Shown here: positions 23,751-31,366 of the stretch, piece after piece | Position numbering within the stretch: the stretch's first letter is position 1 | How the letters are laid out: each line of letters opens with the position of its first letter | Source: an uncultured Fibrobacter sp. | Lineage (GTDB): Bacteria; Fibrobacterota; Fibrobacteria; Fibrobacterales; Fibrobacteraceae | Direction: 5' to 3' | NCBI GenBank assembly: GCA_946414075.1 | Contig: CAMKNA010000027.1 | Coordinates: 1-32,006 of the forward strand | Length of the DNA stretch: 32,006 nucleotides | The notes under the pieces: generated by a model | Database searches by the model: none | What the model saw: only the letters and a program-made list of their open reading frames with translations | Told to the model about the DNA's origin: nothing | Position numbers and translations under genes: made by a program

Positions 23751-24542
23751 TCAACAATCTGATAACAACCAAAGTCGTTCCAACGATGCCGTTCCTTTTT
23801 CCCCAATAGTCTCCGTAAAATCATTTACGAACATTTTTATGTGAGATTCTATAACATTTTTTTCCTCTATTTGGGCCATTTTCTGGATAAAGGGCGTCAC
23901 CATTTCACCCCTTGCCCAAGCCATCTTTAGACTCTCGCGAATCTCCGACTCTATTTGCGCAACCATCTCCTGCGAAAAACTTTTCTTAGCGACCGCAATT
24001 CCCAACGGAATCGGAGACTGCGTTTCCTGTTCCCAATAGGCGCCCAGGTCCTGCAACAGGTGGAGACCATCCCGTTTCCAGGTAAAACGGTGTTCATGTA
24101 TGGTCACCCCCTGAGAAACGGATCCCGCAAGCAGGCCCCTATACACCTCGTCGAAAAAGGCGTATTGGAGACGGGGCCTATCCCCGAAATTTTTTTCATA
24201 CCAAAACCTGAACAAGAGCGCCGCCGTGGTATTTTTCCCTGGCAACACGGTTGACACCCCGGAATCAAAGGACTCGCCCCTGCTTGAAAGCAACAAAGGG
24301 CCACATCCGTAACCAATCGCCCCACCGCAACCGAGAACCTGGTAAGTTTCCCGGACTGCCGGAAAAATCCGGGCGCTAACTTTAGCCACATCCAGCTTGC
24401 CCGCCATGACCATTTCGTTCAAGGTCTGAACATCGGCATAGTGAACTTCCCACTGAAACGGGGAATTCTTTAATCCCTTAACGAGATTTTCGTAGATGAA
24501 AGTGTCGTTGGGACAGGTGGAGATACCGAGAGAGAGACGCAT
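23751..24542 (-). CDS. mqnD: 1,4-dihydroxy-6-naphthoate synthase (menaquinone, futalosine pathway)
   Basis: Converts cyclic dehypoxanthine futalosine to 1,4-dihydroxy-6-naphthoate, the last ring-forming step of the futalosine pathway. The 263-residue protein begins MRLSLGISTCPNDTFIYENL, the MqnD form of the MqnA/MqnD periplasmic-binding-protein fold. It also has ADVQTLNEMVMAGKLDVAKVS and GCGGAIGYGCGPLLLSS. An alternative GTG start lies 3 codons upstream at 24551; the ATG is preferred. mqnB is immediately upstream, which fixes the pathway. The other mqn genes are not in the window. Confidence 0.92.
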   Translation of the reverse strand: MRLSLGISTCPNDTFIYENLVKGLKNSPFQWEVHYADVQTLNEMVMAGKLDVAKVSARIFPAVRETYQVLGCGGAIGYGCGPLLLSSRGESFDSGVSTVLPGKNTTAALLFRFWYEKNFGDRPRLQYAFFDEVYRGLLAGSVSQGVTIHEHRFTWKRDGLHLLQDLGAYWEQETQSPIPLGIAVAKKSFSQEMVAQIESEIRESLKMAWARGEMVTPFIQKMAQIEEKNVIESHIKMFVNDFTETIGEKGTASLERLWLLSDC

Positions 24543-24563
24543 AGCGGTCACACTTCACATTGG

Positions 24564-25217
24564 TCATTGTATCAGTTGGTCCAAGACTTGGGTTTTGAGA
24601 GCAGAAAGGGCATCAGCTATTTTCCAGGAGGACTCGTCGCGATCGGTCGCAATATTGCTTACCGCACGAAACTGGTAGCCTGGCACGCCAAAAGCCTTAC
24701 ACACGGCAAAGAATGCCGCACCTTCCATGTTTTCCACCTGAATCTGAAAGGTCGATTCGCGACGGTTCCCCAGGTACTGCGTTCCCGTGCAGCAGTTGAC
24801 CGTTCCCCCAGCAACTTCAGGGATAGCCGCTAGGCACAACGGCAATTCACGGAAAGAGGCTCCCTTGTAGCGGACCTCTTTAGAAGCCAAGCTCTCCCAA
24901 GGTATAAAGTGCCCTTCCCTACTCTGAGCACCCATGTCGGCAACGACCTCGGTGTCGACACGGACAACATCCCCTACCCGGAGCCCACTGTTCGGGTAGG
25001 CACCACAAATTCCAAGTAAAAAGGACCGCTCGTACTTTTTTTGACTAAAGAAACGAGCCAAGTTTGCAGAAAAATCTACAGCGCCAACACCAGCTATTGC
25101 CGCATCCACGGCGCTCTCAATCAACGCTGGCGTAGAAGATGCCACCACGGCAGAAACATTCTTGAAGAAAAAGCTAAATTCTTGCTTGGACGCAAAGACT
25201 AACAAGGTTCCCGCCAT
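24564..25217 (-). CDS. mqnB: Futalosine hydrolase
   Basis: Splits futalosine (or the related nucleoside) to dehypoxanthine futalosine and hypoxanthine in menaquinone synthesis. The 217 residues have the nucleoside phosphorylase/MTAN fold marks: IAGVGAVDFSANLA, GICGAYPNSGLRVGDVV, VENMEGAAFFAVC (161-173) and FRAVSNIATDRDESSWKIADAL. This last segment is typical of MqnB rather than MTA/SAH nucleosidase. GGAG lies 5 bases before the ATG. It is the third gene of tyrS-pfkB-mqnB-mqnD, with gaps of 16 and 21 bases on either side. Confidence 0.92.
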   Translation of the reverse strand: MAGTLLVFASKQEFSFFFKNVSAVVASSTPALIESAVDAAIAGVGAVDFSANLARFFSQKKYERSFLLGICGAYPNSGLRVGDVVRVDTEVVADMGAQSREGHFIPWESLASKEVRYKGASFRELPLCLAAIPEVAGGTVNCCTGTQYLGNRRESTFQIQVENMEGAAFFAVCKAFGVPGYQFRAVSNIATDRDESSWKIADALSALKTQVLDQLIQ

Positions 25218-25233
25218 AAGGACTCCACAAAAG

Positions 25234-26190
25234 CTACTCCAGCTTTTCGATAGCTTCCTTGAATTCGGCTTCTAGCTCACTTACGCGGGCAAGGTCCAAA
25301 TCCCAGGGTTTGTCCACTTCGCAACGGGAAACGGCCACGGCTGTGGCCTTGACAAGGCATTCCTCGAAGCTCATGCCTTCACCATCGGCATAGAGCCAGC
25401 CGGCAAAGAAAGAATCCCCTGCACCAATGTTGTTCTTCATGGTGATCGCAGGAGGCTGCAGCTGCATCCCCTGGAATTTCTTTTCTACAAAACGGAATGC
25501 CCTGACCGGAGAATCGCCATCGGTCACCACCAGATTCTTGATGGGGAGTCGTTCCAAAACTGCAGTGGCCGTCATTTTCCAGAACTGGGGACTGGAGGTA
25601 ACCTGTGGAATTCCCAGGCGAGTCAAGAGCTTGCAATACTCCTGCATGTTAATTTTCAATAATTCCACACCCTTAGAAAGCCAGGTATCGATACCTTCAA
25701 TGGCATCAATAAACACTCGCTTGCCCGTGAAGTCCAGGGAATTTATCTTCTCCAGGTCAAAGGCTTGGGGGAAAGACCCGCATAGAGCGACACATTGGGT
25801 AGATGTCCAGTGTTCGTTCAACGTCTGAAGAAAATCCTCATTCTCATTGCCTGTCAAAACAGGGGACGGTTCAATGAGTTCGGTCGTGCTTCCGCCACTT
25901 ACGATGGTGGTGCAAATGCGGGTCGGCTCCTTAATCCACACGGGGGCCTGCTGGATTCCACAAGTGGACAGCTCGTCAAAAATTTTCGAACCGTGGCCGC
26001 CCCCCAAAAAATGCATCAGTAGCGGAATTCCGCCCAAGCGCTGAAGAACGCGACCACAATTGACACCCTTACCCGATGCATACTCTTCGACCTTACTGAT
26101 GCGATGGACTTCACCAGGGGTAAACTTGTCCAAAAAGAACAAACGCTGCCAGGCAGGATTGAGACCGAGAATAAGGATTTCTTGAGCCAT
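25234..26190 (-). CDS. PfkB-family sugar(-phosphate) kinase, 1-phosphofructokinase-like
   Basis: A 318-residue ribokinase-family enzyme. The N-terminus (ILILGLNPAWQRLFFLDKFTPGEVHR, SGKGVNCGRVLQRLGG) is that of the 1-phosphofructokinase / tagatose-6-phosphate kinase branch. The C-terminal motif NNIGAGDSFFAGWL holds the catalytic Asp259 and anion hole. The TDGDSP segment fits the ATP site. Substrate cannot be assigned: there is no fructose PTS gene beside it. It starts 7 bases after the tyrS stop and is followed by mqnB after 16 bases, so it is co-transcribed with genes of unrelated function. Confidence 0.85.
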   Translation of the reverse strand: MAQEILILGLNPAWQRLFFLDKFTPGEVHRISKVEEYASGKGVNCGRVLQRLGGIPLLMHFLGGGHGSKIFDELSTCGIQQAPVWIKEPTRICTTIVSGGSTTELIEPSPVLTGNENEDFLQTLNEHWTSTQCVALCGSFPQAFDLEKINSLDFTGKRVFIDAIEGIDTWLSKGVELLKINMQEYCKLLTRLGIPQVTSSPQFWKMTATAVLERLPIKNLVVTDGDSPVRAFRFVEKKFQGMQLQPPAITMKNNIGAGDSFFAGWLYADGEGMSFEECLVKATAVAVSRCEVDKPWDLDLARVSELEAEFKEAIEKLE

Positions 26191-26197
26191 AGTAAAC

Positions 26198-27415
26198 CTA
26201 GAAGTTCACCTTGTAGAACTTTCGCTTGCCCACCTGGACAACCAGCTGGTCTGCGCCCTTTATTTGAACCTGAGACTGCGGATCGGCAAGCTTTTCGCCC
26301 GCTATCTTCACGCCGCCGTTCTGGACCATGCGACGGGCTTCGCCTTTGCTTGCAAAGGCCTTGATTTCGACGAGCAGGTCCAGGGCACCGTAGGTGCCGG
26401 CCGCCACGCTGCATTCGGCAGCATCGCTCGGGATAGCGTTACCGCTGTGGATTTCGCGTTCCTTGGCAGCGGCGGCCTCGGCGGCTTCTGCGCCGTAGTA
26501 CTGCGTCACGATATCGATAGCGAGGCGGTGCTTGGCATCGTTGGGGTTCATCTTGCCTGCGGCAATGTCAGCCATCATCTGCTTGATTTCTGCAAGCGGA
26601 ATGTTGGTGAGGAGTTCGAACCAGTTCTCGACGATGCTGTCGGCGAGGCTGTAAATCTTGTGGTACATCACGTCGGCGGGTTCGTTGAGACCCACGTAGT
26701 TGCCGATGGACTTACTCATCTTGACCTTGCCGTCGGTACCGAGGAGAATCGGCATGAAGAGACCGATCTGCGGTTCCATGCCTTCGAAAAGCTGCAAGTC
26801 GCGACCGCGAAGCACGTTGAACTTCTGGTCGGTACCGCCGAGTTCCACGTCGCTGTTGATGGCGACGGAATCGTAACCCTGCATCATGGGGTACATGAAT
26901 TCGTGTAGGCTGATCGGCGTATTGGCGGCATAGCGGTTGTGGAAGTCTTCGCGTTCAAGCATCTGAGCCACGGTAAACTGGCCCATGAGTTCGGTCACCT
27001 TGCTGAACGGGAGCTTGGAGAACCATTCGCCGTTGTAGTGGATTTCCACCTGGTCGCGGCGGACCACCTTGAAGAACTGTTCCTGGTATTCCTTCGCGTT
27101 TTCCAGCACCTGTTCGTGAGAAAGACGGGGACGGGCCTTGTTGCGGCCACTAGGGTCACCAATCTGAGCCGTGTAGTCACCCACGATGAGCACCACGGTA
27201 TGACCCAAGTCCTGAAACTGGCGGAGCTTGCGCATCACAACGGTATGACCGAAATGAACATCCGGAGCAGTGGGGTCCACGCCCATCTTGATACGGAGAG
27301 GCTTGCCCGTTTCATAGGACTTCTGGAGTTTCTTTTCAAGTTCATCCTGCGGCACGATATCGACTACGCCGCGCATCAAAATTTCAAGTTGTTCTTTAAC
27401 AGGACGGAATTGCAT
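26198..27415 (-). CDS. tyrS: Tyrosyl-tRNA synthetase
   Basis: Charges tRNA-Tyr. The 405 residues have the class I motifs HFGH (54-57) and KMSKS (232-236) and the tyrosine/tRNA pocket segment NSDVELGGTDQKFNVLRGRDLQ. A C-terminal S4 RNA-binding domain lies at about 345-405. The HFGH form and sequence style fit the TyrZ-like subtype found in many Gram-negatives. No Shine-Dalgarno sequence is visible before the ATG; the leader ends in AACTAAAAAC. First gene of an operon with a pfkB-type kinase, mqnB and mqnD. Confidence 0.96.
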   Translation of the reverse strand: MQFRPVKEQLEILMRGVVDIVPQDELEKKLQKSYETGKPLRIKMGVDPTAPDVHFGHTVVMRKLRQFQDLGHTVVLIVGDYTAQIGDPSGRNKARPRLSHEQVLENAKEYQEQFFKVVRRDQVEIHYNGEWFSKLPFSKVTELMGQFTVAQMLEREDFHNRYAANTPISLHEFMYPMMQGYDSVAINSDVELGGTDQKFNVLRGRDLQLFEGMEPQIGLFMPILLGTDGKVKMSKSIGNYVGLNEPADVMYHKIYSLADSIVENWFELLTNIPLAEIKQMMADIAAGKMNPNDAKHRLAIDIVTQYYGAEAAEAAAAKEREIHSGNAIPSDAAECSVAAGTYGALDLLVEIKAFASKGEARRMVQNGGVKIAGEKLADPQSQVQIKGADQLVVQVGKRKFYKVNF

Positions 27416-27419
27416 GTTT

Positions 27420-27460
27420 TTAGTTATCAGTTAGTTGTTATAACAGGATAAATATAGAAT
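27420..27460 (-). promoter_or_regulatory. AT-rich promoter region of the tyrS operon
   Basis: The 61-base gap between the propeller lipoprotein and tyrS contains a TATATT and a TATAAC -10-like box on the minus strand. TTACTA lies 18 bases before the second. Neither has a strong -35, so only the general location is offered. Confidence 0.3.
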
Positions 27461-27476
27461 TAGTAACGATTCAGGT

Positions 27477-28694
27477 TTATTCCACAACGCGGAGGATATC
27501 ATATTTACCACTATAGAGGCCTTCAAATCGCTCTCCCCGAAGGGCATAAATGTTTCCTTTTGAATCCGCAATCACGCTAACATAGTCTTCTTTTGACCCG
27601 CAAGCTTCCTGGACCTTGAAATCCTTTCCATTCCTTGAAGTAAAAACATACCCATTAGTGCCAACCGCAACTAAAACTCCGTTCGACACAACCATTGAAG
27701 CTTCACGCATCAATGTATTAGCCCAATAATCCCCATTCATCAAATTTACGCGAGTCCAGTTCTTCAAGTCTTTTGAATAATACAGATTTCCGCTTCCGCC
27801 CCATCCCACATTCGATACATACACATCCCCAATACGCGCAAGAGACCACCCTATATTTTCCATCATGTAAGTCGTATCCCAAGTAACCATATCCCTAGAA
27901 TAAAGAAGCGCAGTCCTCCAATTCACATCAACCGTTTCACCTGCATCATTCTTAAAAGGATGCCAGTAGCCAACTAAAACAAAATGAGCCGAATCATTAG
28001 AAATGGCATCATTAATTGAGTGTATCCCGTCCGCAAAATCAAAAGCAATCGGATTCCAAACAGAAGCATCTTCGGAATAATAGAGTTTGTCATTTTCACT
28101 CTTGTAGAAATACTTATCATCACAGGTTAAAAATATTTCACCATGAACGGAATCGCATTCCCAATTCCTAGCATCGTGCGAATGACAGATTTCGCGATTC
28201 GAATCGTCTCCCCACCCATCGGAACGAACCAACGCCAGTTTGTCGCCTACAATGCAAAGCTTGTTACCTTCTTGCTTGTATAAATAGTGTTCAAAGGCAG
28301 CATACTTTTGCCAGGAGGACGACCCGTTCTTTTTGACATAAAAAGTATCTATAGCGGGATCATCTTCATGACCATAAAACCCATGCAGACTCTGATAACG
28401 GGGAATCGCAACCAGGTCATCGCCATAAAAACCAAAACTCAAAATATAGTACGATGTATCCAACTCAGGCGAAGATTTAAATTGCAGGCCTTCTACCAGC
28501 TCGCAAGATAGCGCAGGCGGTTCAACATATTCCACAACAGTGTCCACAACCGCTCCAGAAGAAAGTTCTTCCGAAGAAGACGAATCCCCCGCATCAGGGT
28601 CAATGACTTTGGAACCGCTGGAAGAATCGTCAGAACAAGCGTAAACAAAAGCCAACACTAACAGAGACAAGAAAAACTTAACGAAATATTTCAC
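27477..28694 (-). CDS. Lipoprotein with Asp-box-like beta-propeller repeats
   Basis: A 405-residue surface-type lipoprotein. The start is GTG at 28694 with AAGGGA about 7 bases upstream. The signal peptide ends in FVYAC, lipidated Cys20. A Ser/Asp linker (SDDSSSGS, GDSSSSEELSSG) follows. The body carries repeated (Y/H/T)S-x-(D/N)-x3-(W/F) motifs: HSHDARNW (171-178), YSEDASVW (206-213), YSRDMVTW (265-272), YSKDLKNW (306-313) and TSRNGKDF (352-359). These resemble BNR/Asp-box blades of sialidase-like propellers. The gene is visibly more AT-rich than its neighbours. Function unknown; ligand binding or glycan contact at the surface is possible. Confidence 0.8.
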   Translation of the reverse strand: MKYFVKFFLSLLVLAFVYACSDDSSSGSKVIDPDAGDSSSSEELSSGAVVDTVVEYVEPPALSCELVEGLQFKSSPELDTSYYILSFGFYGDDLVAIPRYQSLHGFYGHEDDPAIDTFYVKKNGSSSWQKYAAFEHYLYKQEGNKLCIVGDKLALVRSDGWGDDSNREICHSHDARNWECDSVHGEIFLTCDDKYFYKSENDKLYYSEDASVWNPIAFDFADGIHSINDAISNDSAHFVLVGYWHPFKNDAGETVDVNWRTALLYSRDMVTWDTTYMMENIGWSLARIGDVYVSNVGWGGSGNLYYSKDLKNWTRVNLMNGDYWANTLMREASMVVSNGVLVAVGTNGYVFTSRNGKDFKVQEACGSKEDYVSVIADSKGNIYALRGERFEGLYSGKYDILRVVE

Positions 28695-28729
28695 TAGAAA
28701 TCCCTTAATTTTGAGATAAAGGCTATCAT

Positions 28730-30259
28730 TTATTTTGTAAAAGAGCCAAGGTCTATACCAAGCTGATTTATTTTATATGTAATAATGCGAGGCGTAGTGG
28801 AAAGGCTGCGTGCTGCTGCAGCAATCTTGCCCTTGCTACTTTTGAGCGCGTCGCAAATAATGTCCTTTTCGTAGGCTTCGACCATCCGTTTGAGATTGCC
28901 ATTCACGGGAGTGCCGCTGGTTTCGGCGGTCTGCAATGTGGTCGGGAAATGGTGCGGGTAGATAACATCCTCGTCGGCCACAAGGACGGCGCGTTCGATT
29001 CCGTTCTCGAGTTCACGGACATTTCCGGGCCACGGATAACTCATGAGCATGTTGATGGTCGTACGCGCAAGACGTCGGACATTCTTACCTACGATACGGC
29101 AATAGTGTTCAACGAAATGGTCTGCCAAAAGAACAATGTCCGTCTTGCGGTTACGAAGGGGCGGTACATATATCGGGAAGATGTGCAGCTGGTAGTAGAG
29201 ATCTTCGCGGAAGGTTCCTTCTTCCACCATCTGCTGGAGATTCTTGGTGGTAGCCGCAATCACGCGCACATCCACCTTCTTGGAAATACGGGCGCCTATG
29301 CGTTCCACTTCGCCATCCTGCAACAGGCGCAAAAGTTTCACTTGCAAATTCGGCGACAGTTCTCCCACTTCATCGAGAAACAGCGTGCCGCCGACCGCTT
29401 GTTCTATACGTCCTGGCGTTTCGGCAAAAACACCCACAAGAGCGCCACGAACACTACCGAACAGCTCCCGATCCAATACCGACTCCGGCATGGAAGCACA
29501 ATGGACGCGAACGAACGGCCCCATACTGCGATCGGAGCGGTAATGGATGGCTTCAGCCACAAGGCCCTTACCCGTACCGACCTCTCCGAAAATAAGTGCT
29601 GGAAGGGGGCTTTTCGACACCTGGTCGATCTGCGCGTACACACGCTGCATCTCGCTAGAGCGTCCAATGATATTGTCGGGCTGGAAACGATCCTTGAGTT
29701 CCAGAGTCAAGCGTTCGTTTTCAGCCTTCAGGAGTTCGTTTTCTTCGCGGGCTTCGCGCCGAAGCTTCACCGCCGCCGCAAGCATCTGCGCAATGATTTC
29801 CAGCAAGCGTAATTTTTCGGGAAGTTCCTCTTCTACCGGGTTCTGTACATCGGCACTGAAGGCGCCAATCACCTGATGCTCCATAATCACAGGCACGCAA
29901 AGGAAAGCCTTGTCTTCGGTCTTACCACGCCCCGTACGGTCCAAGAAGTCCGGATCTTTTGCAACAGAGGGAATAATAATGGGCTTACCAGTCTCCACGA
30001 CACGTCCCGTAATGCCCTCACCCACCTTGTAGCGGCCCTTACGGGCCTGGCGGCTGCTCAAGCCCTCTGCAATTTCGATGGAGATTTCGCCAGTGTGACG
30101 GTTGTACAGGGTGAGCGTAGCATGCTCAACTTTCATCGTTGACTCAACGACTTCAAGAATCGGATGAGCCACATTTTCAAAATCCAAACTTTGATTCAAG
30201 ATAGAACTGATCTTGTAGAGCAGTTCAAGTTCAAGGATTTTATTTTGAGCGTTAGGCAT
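28730..30259 (-). CDS. GAF / AAA+ / Fis-type transcriptional regulator (NtrC/NifA family, degenerate GAFTGA loop)
   Basis: A 509-residue enhancer-binding-protein-like regulator. Residues about 25-165 are a GAF sensor (KVGEGITGRVVETGKPIIIP). A linker coiled coil is at 167-190. The AAA+ domain spans about 195-425, with Walker A GEVGTGKG (225-232), Walker B GTLFLDE (291-297) and PWPGNVRELEN. The C-terminal Fis-like helix-turn-helix is at about 475-503. The sigma-54 contact loop, normally GAFTGA, reads GALVGV (272-277). The usual GESGTGKE also differs. It may therefore act without sigma-54 or be a repressor. The ATG at 30259 is chosen because it aligns with family starts; no Shine-Dalgarno is obvious. 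It is followed by the propeller lipoprotein gene, a possible target. Confidence 0.9.
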   Translation of the reverse strand: MPNAQNKILELELLYKISSILNQSLDFENVAHPILEVVESTMKVEHATLTLYNRHTGEISIEIAEGLSSRQARKGRYKVGEGITGRVVETGKPIIIPSVAKDPDFLDRTGRGKTEDKAFLCVPVIMEHQVIGAFSADVQNPVEEELPEKLRLLEIIAQMLAAAVKLRREAREENELLKAENERLTLELKDRFQPDNIIGRSSEMQRVYAQIDQVSKSPLPALIFGEVGTGKGLVAEAIHYRSDRSMGPFVRVHCASMPESVLDRELFGSVRGALVGVFAETPGRIEQAVGGTLFLDEVGELSPNLQVKLLRLLQDGEVERIGARISKKVDVRVIAATTKNLQQMVEEGTFREDLYYQLHIFPIYVPPLRNRKTDIVLLADHFVEHYCRIVGKNVRRLARTTINMLMSYPWPGNVRELENGIERAVLVADEDVIYPHHFPTTLQTAETSGTPVNGNLKRMVEAYEKDIICDALKSSKGKIAAAARSLSTTPRIITYKINQLGIDLGSFTK

Positions 30260-30275
30260 GATGGCGTAAAGATAC

Positions 30276-30311
30276 GAAAGAAAAAGGAGACCCCGGAACA
30301 GAGTCCGGGGT
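30276..30311 (-). terminator. Intrinsic terminator after yqeY
   Basis: A perfect 8-bp stem, ACCCCGGA / TCCGGGGT (30290-30297 and 30304-30311), with a 6-base loop is followed on the minus strand by CTCC and a T-rich run. It lies about 50 bases after the yqeY stop and just before the GAF/AAA+ regulator gene. Confidence 0.75.
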
Positions 30312-30327
30312 GCCAATGCGGGTCTGG

Positions 30328-30360
30328 ATCCTTCCCCTGAAACAAGTTCAGGGTCAGGAT
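30328..30360. repeat. REP-like palindrome next to the yqeY stop
   Basis: ATCCTTCCCCTGAA and TTCAGGGTCAGGAT form a 14-bp stem with two mismatches around ACAAG. The stem end abuts the yqeY stop. Together with the GC-rich palindrome 17 bases away it has the look of dispersed extragenic palindromes seen in many genomes, but copies elsewhere cannot be checked here. Confidence 0.45.
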
Positions 30361-30361
30361 G

Positions 30362-30832
30362 TTACTTCAACGCTTCCTGGACCAAAGCGGATGCGCGCTT
30401 GGCGTCGAAACGGCCCTTGACCTTCGGGGAAAGTTCCTTCATGATTTTGCCCATGTCCTTGGGACTGGAAGCCCCAGTAGCGGCCTTGATTTCGGCAATG
30501 AGCGCCTTGACTTCGTCTTCGGTCATTTCGGCAGGCATGTACTTGCGATAGAGCGCAATGCAGGTTTCTTCGGCAGGAATCTTGTCCATGAAGCCACCCT
30601 TCTTGAGAATTTCGATGGCTTCTTGCTTCTGCTTTACACTGCGAGCGAGAACATCGACGCACATCTCGTCGGTGATGCTATCGGTAATCTGCGCAGGGGT
30701 GGCCCCCTGCTTCATCGCCTCGTTCTTAATGTCGGAATGGAGTGTACGGAGCGTTCCGAGAGTTTCGGAATCGTGCGCCTTCATGGCGGCCTTGACATCA
30801 TCCAGAATTCTTGTCAGCAATGCACTGCTCAT
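30362..30832 (-). CDS. yqeY: GatB/YqeY domain protein
   Basis: A 156-residue member of the GatB/YqeY family, which shares the C-terminal helical domain of the GatB subunit of Asp/Glu-tRNA amidotransferase; free-standing members have no settled function but often sit beside rpsU. Recognisable segments are LGTLRTLHSDIKNEAMKQG, ARSVKQKQEAIEILKKGG, YMPAEMTEDEV and PKDMGKIMKELSPKVKGRFD. An AGGGG lies about 7 bases before the ATG at 30832. rpsU lies upstream in the same direction, with a terminator hairpin between. Confidence 0.92.
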   Translation of the reverse strand: MSSALLTRILDDVKAAMKAHDSETLGTLRTLHSDIKNEAMKQGATPAQITDSITDEMCVDVLARSVKQKQEAIEILKKGGFMDKIPAEETCIALYRKYMPAEMTEDEVKALIAEIKAATGASSPKDMGKIMKELSPKVKGRFDAKRASALVQEALK

Positions 30833-30884
30833 ATTTTACCCCTGGCGGTTTATGCCCCGCACCTGGCATTTTGGTTAGAACTCT

Positions 30885-30924
30885 AAAAACACGCAACGAG
30901 CCACCGGTGGTGGACCGGCGACTC
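30885..30924 (-). terminator. Intrinsic terminator after rpsU
   Basis: Minus-strand stem GAGTCGCCGGT / ACCGGTGGCTC, 11 bp with two G-U pairs and a 5-base loop, is followed eight bases later by a run of five T. It lies 32 bases after the rpsU stop. Confidence 0.7.
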
Positions 30925-30956
30925 ATTTCAAATCAAAACCCTTTTAACCGCTACAA

Positions 30957-31166
30957 TTAGTAGAGACGCTTGCGGTTCTGGTCAGCGATTTCCTTGAGAC
31001 GCTTGCGACGAGCAGCCGTTTCGATACGCTTCTTTTCTTCGGAAGGCTTCTCGAAGCGCTGGCGCTTCTTGACATCGGAAATGATGCCATTCTTTTCGCA
31101 GGACTTGGTGAAACGCTTGAGAGCGCGTTCAAAAGGTTCGTTGGACTTAACAATTACGCCGATCAC
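30957..31166 (-). CDS. rpsU: 30S ribosomal protein S21 (GTG start)
   Basis: Small-subunit protein that helps start-site recognition. The 69 residues begin MIGVIVKSNEPFERALKRF and continue to RRKRLKEIADQNRKRLY, a full and typical S21. The start codon is GTG at 31166, with AAGGA 6 bases upstream; no in-frame ATG fits. Preceded by a good promoter and followed by a terminator hairpin, then yqeY. Confidence 0.96.
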   Translation of the reverse strand: MIGVIVKSNEPFERALKRFTKSCEKNGIISDVKKRQRFEKPSEEKKRIETAARRKRLKEIADQNRKRLY

Positions 31167-31209
31167 GATGATCCTTTGGTTGAGTTGGTAATTCGTTTTT
31201 GGATAGCCA

Positions 31210-31238
31210 AATATATTTAACTACCCGAATTTCGTCAA
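31210..31238 (-). promoter_or_regulatory. Promoter of rpsU
   Basis: On the minus strand TTGACG (31233-31238) and TATATT (31210-31215) are separated by exactly 17 bases. Predicted leader is about 35-40 bases. This is the clearest promoter in the window. Confidence 0.7.
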
Positions 31239-31276
31239 GGGAAAGGCCATTTTTGCACATTTTCTTCATTTATAAC

Positions 31277-31305
31277 TTGCGGATTATCAAAGACTTATGT
31301 ATATT
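31277..31305 (+). promoter_or_regulatory. Promoter candidate of the SPOR-domain lipoprotein gene
   Basis: TTGCGG (31277-31282), 17 bases, TATATT (31300-31305). The -10 and spacing match the other promoters here; the -35 is weaker. A perfect 7-bp hairpin (CCAAAAG / CTTTTGG, 31320-31337) follows in the leader. Confidence 0.5.
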
Positions 31306-31319
31306 ATGGCAAAATACGG

Positions 31320-31337
31320 CCAAAAGACAACTTTTGG
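31320..31337 (+). other. Leader hairpin upstream of the SPOR-domain lipoprotein gene
   Basis: CCAAAAG and CTTTTGG form a perfect 7-bp stem with loop ACAA, 20 bases before the Shine-Dalgarno GGAG. It could stabilise the mRNA 5-prime end. No regulatory ligand is suggested. Confidence 0.35.
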
Positions 31338-31366
31338 AGATTTTAACAAGAAAAACGGAGATTTCA

